Notes under the pieces: generated by a model | The model's input: the letters and a program-made list of their open reading frames with translations, nothing else | Told to the model about the DNA's origin: nothing | Database searches by the model: none | Translations under genes and position numbers: made by a program | NCBI GenBank assembly: GCA_040285825.1 | Contig: JAUPSS010000001.1 | Span: 2,542,001 to 2,606,000 of the forward strand | Length of the DNA stretch: 64,000 nucleotides | Direction of reading: 5' to 3' | Source: Eukaryota sp. TZLM1-RC | Taxonomy: Eukaryota; Metamonada: BaSk clade | Shown here: positions 58,511 through 64,000 of the stretch, one piece after another | How the letters are laid out: the number at the start of each line of letters is the position of its first letter | Numbering within the stretch: position 1 is the first letter of the stretch

Positions 58511-59596
58511 CTACTTGAGTTGAACACAGCGAACACCTTCTCCCTGGAAAATTGGTTTAAAGCACTGAGAACAATTCTTACAAAAGGCAAGCTGCTCAGG
58601 ATCTTCCTTCCAAATCTTGACCAGATGTGGTTCAGGAATAAGAGCTCTACCTACAGACACCATATCAACTCCTGCTTCAAGGCAACGTTCTGCTCCCTTG
58701 CCAGATCTAATGCCACCAACTACAGCAACAATAGTATCTAGATTGGCTTGTTTAAGTGCGTTCTTAATAGCAAGGGCATCATCCAGGTGATATCCTTCAC
58801 TATCACCTTCAAACTTTCCTCTCCTGATGGGGGTTTCTGTTGATTTACTGATGCCAGTGCCACCAGAAACTTCAATGAAATCACATCCATTCTGGACCAA
58901 AGCCTTTGAGATTTCGATTCCTTCCTCAATAGTATTACCACCTTCTAATCTATCTACAGGAGAAAGCTTTACACCAACAGGGATGGAAACAGCTTGTTTG
59001 ATAGCCTGAAGGACCTTGATCGGATACCTGAGTCGATTCTCCAATGAACCGCCAAACTCATCAGTACGGTGGTTAAGCGCAGGAGAGAGGAATTGGTTAA
59101 GCAAATATCCATGGGCGAAATGAAGTTGAATAAAATCTACTCCAGCATCTGCAGCTCTCTTTGCGGCAGAGACAAAATCATCTAGAATAGAGTCCATGTC
59201 TTCCTTCGTAGCGGCACGACAAGCAGGAGCTTTGGGGAAGTCATGGTCGGATGGCCCGATGGGATCACAATTGTACGTGTGGCGACCTGCATGAGCAAGT
59301 TGGATAGCACATTTAGAATTATATTTGTGGATGACATCGACTATTTGACGAATACCTTCAGTATGATCATCAGAGAATAGTGAGATCTGTCGGGGACCAA
59401 GAGCCCCACTTGCACTTACAGAGGTGGCAGAGATGATTATGAGTCCAACATCGCCCTTGGCAAGTTCCTCATACAAATTGATGAGTTCAGGAGTGACTTT
59501 CAAGGTATCAGGATCACTCATGCCCTCCCAAAGTGCCGATTTCATCACCCTATTGGGTACATTGACGCCTGAGATGTTGATAGGATTGAACAACAT
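58511..59596 (-). CDS. NADH:flavin oxidoreductase (old yellow enzyme / enoate reductase type) with an Fe-S Cys motif
   Basis: 361 residues from ATG 59596 (MLFNPINISGVNVPNRVMKS). An FMN-binding TIM barrel: SALWEGMSDPDTLKVTPELI, AIQLAHAGRHTY, DFIQLHFAHGYLLNQFLSPA with NHRTDEFGGSLENRLRYP, PVGVKLSPVD, EVSGGTGISKSTE, and the phosphate site VAVVGGIRSGKGAERCLEAG followed by DMVSVGRALIPEP. The end, FCKNCSQCFKPIFQGEGVRC, has Cys spacing (CxxCxxC...C) like the [4Fe-4S] site of enoate reductases and 2,4-dienoyl-CoA reductases, but the protein stops there, lacking their second FAD/NAD domain. It reduces activated double bonds using NAD(P)H; the substrate is unknown. Bacterial-like in sequence, so lateral origin is possible. 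Confidence 0.9.
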   Translation of the reverse strand: MLFNPINISGVNVPNRVMKSALWEGMSDPDTLKVTPELINLYEELAKGDVGLIIISATSVSASGALGPRQISLFSDDHTEGIRQIVDVIHKYNSKCAIQLAHAGRHTYNCDPIGPSDHDFPKAPACRAATKEDMDSILDDFVSAAKRAADAGVDFIQLHFAHGYLLNQFLSPALNHRTDEFGGSLENRLRYPIKVLQAIKQAVSIPVGVKLSPVDRLEGGNTIEEGIEISKALVQNGCDFIEVSGGTGISKSTETPIRRGKFEGDSEGYHLDDALAIKNALKQANLDTIVAVVGGIRSGKGAERCLEAGVDMVSVGRALIPEPHLVKIWKEDPEQLAFCKNCSQCFKPIFQGEGVRCVQLK

Positions 59597-59869
59597 GAGG
59601 GATTTGTGGAATTACAGGTTACATTTTGTTGTATCGTAATTGATACATGTAATTACGTCATTCCACATGTTTTATGAAACATGATTTGGCATCGTATAAT
59701 TCAATTAAGAATCATCATTCACTTTGCTTATGGATATTGTTGTGTGTGCTGTCATTCATTCAAACCACAGTTTTTGAAAACACTTTGACAAAAACACAGT
59801 AATCACTTTTTTTTCAATTTATTTATTTTTAAAATTGGAATAATTATTGAGATAAAAAAACCCATCTAG
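59597..59869. other. Upstream region of the reductase gene
   Basis: No gene. It probably holds the reductase promoter; the right side is A/T-rich sequence of a LINE 3' end. Confidence 0.4.
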
Positions 59870-60780
59870 AATTCAATATCCTCCAAACAAGCGTCACTAT
59901 TACAGAACCTACTCACAGCATTACGTTCATATTCTACACCAATAGCTAAAAGTGCCTTTGAAATCATTGTTGGAATAGACTTGAAAATGCAAAAAACAAT
60001 TCCATTTAACCAGAAAGTGGAGTTCATTGTTTTACTAGACCTAACACTTCAGTAACACTTTTTTGAAATTTTCAAAAAGCGCAACCCTGAAGGTCCAATA
60101 TTGCCAAAAGATAAATTGCAAACGGCACAGTAATCACTTGAATTTTTGTTATGTCGGATTGGAATTTTAGCTGTTTGAATAAAAATGAAACTTGTTTGTT
60201 CCACAATGAAATGTGACTGTATACATTTTGAGATCAATAAATGATCAAACTCTTGAGAACACTATTTGATAGAGTTGCACGCAACGTCATTTCCACAACG
60301 GCATCGCCTGGTAAATCACGCACCTCACCTTTTTCACCTTATTTTGATAGTTTCACAACAATGTTAAAATAAACTATCTGTCAATAAGTTCTATTTAAAC
60401 TGAAATACTATACTAAAATAAATATAACACCTAAGAAAATTCATTCCAGTCTGACCAATATTAACAAAATTCGAAAAGGTAAAAGGAACGACAGAACACT
60501 TAAAGTCAAGATTCTTAATTAAATCATTCAATAACTAAGCATCTTTGTTTCGTTAAGGAACCTCAGCTTTGTCCAAGTGGCCATTGAAAGCAACGAAGAC
60601 ATCATCACGATAAATTAAAACAAAAAGGTTAACAGTAGTAAAATCAAATCACTTATCTTATCTTATGGTGGAAAATCCATCTTGAATTTTACAAAAACCG
60701 ATTGAAGAGCTAAACCAAAGTACAATGGGCCCAAAGTATCTCCCTGCATGACACCTCTAGATGAAGAAATGTGTTAGCCT
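59870..60780 (-). mobile_element. LINE remnant with internal deletions, minus strand
   Basis: Minus-strand pieces in LINE order. Near 60780-60664: SSRGVMQGDTLGPLYFGLAL, the RT motif matching SRGVKQGDPLGP of the 11849 copy. Near 60650-60560: FVLIYRDDVFVAFNGHLDKA (compare FAFIYRDDVLLSANGHLNKA). Near 60130-59876: the 3' terminal domain with the same ending as the copy at 36392-36672. The spacing is about half of that in the 11849 copy, and several stops and frame changes occur. Confidence 0.7.
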
Positions 60781-60931
60781 TGAATAACATTTACACCTTA
60801 TTGTTATATTAGTTTAGAATAGTTTATGTAGTTTTAGTTTATTTTAGTTTAATGTGCAATTGCGCTTTAGCGCTTAAGTCGAAGAAAACCCTTTTGCCTT
60901 TGTAATAAGTTACTTTGCTTTTAGCTATACT

Positions 60932-62245
60932 ATGTTTAACCTTCGTGGATCATCAATAGCTATTGAACTCACTTCGTTGGGTTCGAAGAACACTTACGAG
61001 CCTGGTAGGACTGATCTTCGTCCAGTTCAAAATATAAGTTCCTCCTCTCGAACTCCTCAGTCGGGAAGGCAATACCCCTCTTCAACTGGGACCGAGCGAA
61101 GTTATGCATCCCCTCCTGCTACGTTGACGCGTCTTTCCGGAGATACCTTCACACAATTCAGTTCTACGAGTTCTTCCTCCCAAACTCCTCAATTGAGAAC
61201 AGAACCTCCCTCTGCTGTTGAAAAAAGTATTACTTCTTCTCACCAACGGAGTCAGGACACTACGCCATCTTTGGATGTGCCTGTAGTTCCTATTAATCTC
61301 CATCTTCTCCTTGACAAGGAACTTGTTTTTTTGCCCCTTTCTTTTCTTCCCCCGGGATCCGAGGAAAAAAGATGAGGATCCCATGAAAGGGTTCCAAGAT
61401 TTTGATACTTTAGATAAATATCTGAAGTACATTATAGAGGGGACCGACCCTGACTCAGCCAGCTATTAGATTTCTGACTTGCTGAAGGGTGAGCTTGTAA
61501 AACCATCCTTTTCTTGCATAGTTTGCGCTCCGGTTGTGTTTTTCACTCCTTCTTTGGAATTTTCTCAGGAAGAAATATAACCTCCTCCTTCTTCGGAAGT
61601 TTTTGGAAAAACTCAGCAACCGCCTTCTATTCCTTTTTGGGAAGTCCCTGCAGAATATTCGCAACAAACCACTTAGCCAATGGTAGAGACTCCTTCTTCT
61701 TTTGAAATTGCTGCTATGGAGGTTTTTTCTTTAGGAAACCACCCCAGTCCAAGCGTATCTGCTTCTTCTTCGGAAGTTTCTGTCAGGGTACTTTTTCTAG
61801 TCTTTGGTCAGACTCCTCAGTAACGCCAACAGACTCCCTTCATTTCTCTTTTTGAGCAGATAGTTTGCGCCTCCAGCCAAATACCTATCAATAGCCCAGA
61901 AAACAGCAGGATTCGGACACTTTTTTTGCAAGAAATCAACCTATGTCTGATATTCAATGACAATATATCAATATGGGAATTGAAATCTGGTAAAGACGCT
62001 TCTATTCCAGTGAATGAATTGATTGCTGAACTTCAAAGCTTTTGGGAACCCGAAGTTACCAATGCTTATGGAAAAAAGAATAGAAGAAGGTTTTGACCAT
62101 ATATTCCCACTGAAGAAGTAGATAACCACACTGTGAGATTCGATCCACAACTATCCATCGTTGGCAGAATGCTGACTTCTGCAAACTCGTTCTCATTCAA
62201 TGAATCACTCATAGTACATGTTTTGAGAAAAATTATATTCAAATG
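60932..62245 (+). pseudogene. Decayed Ser/Pro/Thr-rich ORF, possibly of retroelement origin
   Basis: From ATG 60932 (MFNLRGSSIAIELTSLGSKN) an open frame runs to a TGA near 61375. It is disordered with imperfect repeats (SSSRTPQSGRQYPSS; SSSSQTPQLRTEPPS). A frame change in an A-run near 61365 continues DPMKGFQDFDTLDKYLKYII to a TAG near 61470. Similar Ser/Pro-rich coding character with several stops goes on to about 61860, then ENSRIRTLFLQEINLCLIFN and VNELIAELQSFWEPEVTNAY to about 62245. No conserved domain was recognised. It could be the 5' ORF (ORF1) of a LINE or a gag-like protein, or a dead host gene. Confidence 0.4.
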
Positions 62246-64000
62246 AAGGGTGAAGTCGATAACGCATTCAGGTTGCACCCCTTTTTGAATATTGCACCTT
62301 GCTGACAAAATTTGAAATATCAAGATAACTGATTCATATACACATACATTTTTATTGAGGTATTAACTCACTAGGATTAAACAGCATTAAAGAATCGAAC
62401 CTATTGATAATCAAAATCAATGTGATTTCTCATTTTTCTTGAAGTGAGGAAATGGCAAACATTGTTTCAAAAGTTTGGAATCAATTTCGGGTGGTTCTGA
62501 AGATGAGAAGCAGCATGCATTGATGATTGAGAGTGTTCACCAAAGGTATCTTCAGAGTCATAAAAAGGGGAGTTACGACGTGATGTCTCAGAAAAGGTTT
62601 CCTGACTAGGCTTAGGAAGAGTGTGAAAAGCTTCTCAGGGTGAAGAGGCAATTAGCGTGTCAGACATTTATCAGTGAGATTTTATTGACACTTCACATTC
62701 TTAACAACACAAAACAACAAAAGATAAAGGATAACGAGGTAACGGACTCAGTTCCCACCTCCTCATCCAGCCTGTTCTTCACAAAAAAGCAAAGTTCTGC
62801 ATGCTGAACTCTTCAATCGGGAACGGTCGTCCTGAATTGTAGAAATCAACAGAAGGTAAGAGCCTCAGTTTCCAAACGGAATCGTCATTCTGCCTTCCGT
62901 GGGGGGTAGAGTATTGCACTTCTTTGTGTCATGATGTGAGGGCTGTGGGTGCTGTGGAATCAGCCATGTTTTATAGTCAATTTAGATAGGTGCTGTGTTA
63001 TTGTTTGTCGTGTGTTTTGAGTTGTTATTTTGATGTTGTTGAGTTTGTTGATTATGTTTATAATTTATGTTTTAAATTCAGTAGCTTAAACATCAACATT
63101 CCAAAGCTAGATAAAATTAAAATTAAAATAAATAAAATTCAAACATCATAGACAATTTTCGAGTGGAGGCAATTTTTCAGTATTTTTTAGTTTTCGCATC
63201 AATAAATGAAGGAGACAAGAAAGAATGTTCTGCAACTGTATAAAGGCTAAAAAAGCACAAGTTTCGCAAAAACTGTTAATTTTTTTATTTTTCCAACCCT
63301 AAAATTTGTCATAAACTATCCATTTCTTTGTAGTACAATATTTCAAAAACTTGTTGCTTGGACGATTCACTTTATTTAAGTGTTTAAATCAAGAGGAGAT
63401 TGATTGACTTGAGTAACAGATCAAATATCAAACTTGTAGATGCTCAAAGTACTGTAACTATTGGCTTTATGGACTGGGATGTAAAAACTAATCGGTACCA
63501 CATATAGGGCTGACAAGTCTTCTCAGAATAGTTGGTATCAAAATCTACTTGGTAGACCGAGTTGTCTGTAAGAGTTGTGTTACATATTAAAAGAAGATCA
63601 AGGATCAATACCAAATGGGATGTAAAGGAAAATGAGCCCAACATATACAAAAGGTTCAAACGAAAACGAAAAGGACTCGAAAATGTTTTACAGCTACAAG
63701 AAAGCAGAAATAAGATGATGGTGTTCAACTTTTGAAAACAAAATTTCACGAAATTCATGTAAGGAAATAATGATATATCAAATGGTGCCTTGTACATCCT
63801 GGATTAACATATTCATGACAATCCCTTTTTTCTGGAAAATGCACGCCAATATTAACAAAGATTTAAGTGTGTGGGAAAGAAGGTCGATGATGGACGGTTA
63901 TAATTTATTAGCACAAATAGAAACTTTTAGACAGTAGATTCTTTAAAACATTCTTCGTCTTTCTGATCCCCCTCATGTCGCCTAAACCACAAGAAATAAA
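62246..64000. other. No gene recognised to the right edge
   Basis: Short open frames only. A stretch near 62500-62610 reads SEDEKQHALMIESVHQRYLQ and may be a decayed coding fragment. A minus-strand 117-codon frame at 63444-63797 is hydrophobic low complexity and unsupported. Nothing else is recognised. Confidence 0.45.

Noticed and set aside
60780-60930. Possible solo LTR before the Ser/Pro-rich ORF
   Set aside because: No matching second copy, TG...CA ends or target duplication were found.
63444-63797. 117-codon hydrophobic minus-strand frame at the right edge
   Set aside because: Low-complexity Leu/Phe/Ser composition typical of AT-rich non-coding DNA; no motif.
1-64000. CRISPR arrays, expected by association with Cas12-like nucleases
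   Set aside because: No regularly spaced repeats were seen; Fanzor/TnpB systems do not use arrays.
1-64000. tRNA or rRNA genes
   Set aside because: No GTTCGAATCC-type T-arm with matching acceptor stems, and no conserved rRNA stretches, were found by reading.

Overview
The window is nuclear DNA from a unicellular eukaryote that I cannot place more precisely. It is AT-rich. It encodes eukaryote-only machinery: the second-largest subunit of RNA polymerase III, SBDS, Notchless/NLE1, RBM42, a HECT ubiquitin ligase and a probable MON2. Three introns of 29, 30 and 35 nt are supported; the larger genes are uninterrupted. The standard code fits: RPC2 ends in TAA, the HECT gene in TAG, and NLE1 and the 925-residue gene in TGA. 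A HAP2/GCS1 gamete fusogen implies a sexual cycle.

Layout. 0-3.4 kb: the start of a NYN-domain nuclease gene running off the left edge, then a decayed Fanzor-like (eukaryotic TnpB) copy cut by a non-LTR retrotransposon (LINE) fragment. 3.4-9.4 kb: RPC2, a tail-anchored coiled-coil gene, SBDS and a doubtful small gene. 9.4-13.7 kb: a fold-back element and two LINE remnants, one with reverse transcriptase motifs. 13.9-21 kb: a small basic ORF, HAP2, a second Fanzor-like relic and the HECT ligase. 21.3-24.7 kb: a LINE 3' end, a broken MJ1316-RCC1 gene and the best-preserved Fanzor-like gene. 25-28.8 kb: two unrecognised genes. 29.2-36.7 kb: a nearly intact Ty3/gypsy element nested inside a LINE remnant, with two LTRs differing at one base and a 4-bp target duplication. 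37.9-46.3 kb: a giant 2782-residue LRR/alpha-solenoid gene. 46.3-49.9 kb: RBM42, a Fanzor C-terminal half and small or broken genes. 50.8-54.9 kb: MON2-like. 55-56.9 kb: another Fanzor C-terminal half and a head-to-head LINE inverted repeat. 56.9-59.6 kb: NLE1 and an Fe-S old-yellow-enzyme-type reductase. 59.9-64 kb: decayed mobile DNA.

The main point of interest is the set of five Fanzor-like loci, in three sequence types, within 64 kb. They are interspersed with LINE fragments and one young gypsy element between compact housekeeping genes. Fanzors are the eukaryotic relatives of TnpB, a family containing RNA-guided DNA nucleases. Every copy here carries lesions, so activity of these particular copies is not implied.

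Some reported starts were chosen at the first ATG rather than an upstream non-ATG codon (RPC2, HAP2, RBM42, the gypsy 5' ORF). Intron calls rest on GT...AG boundaries, frame restoration and, for SBDS, alignment to the known family.
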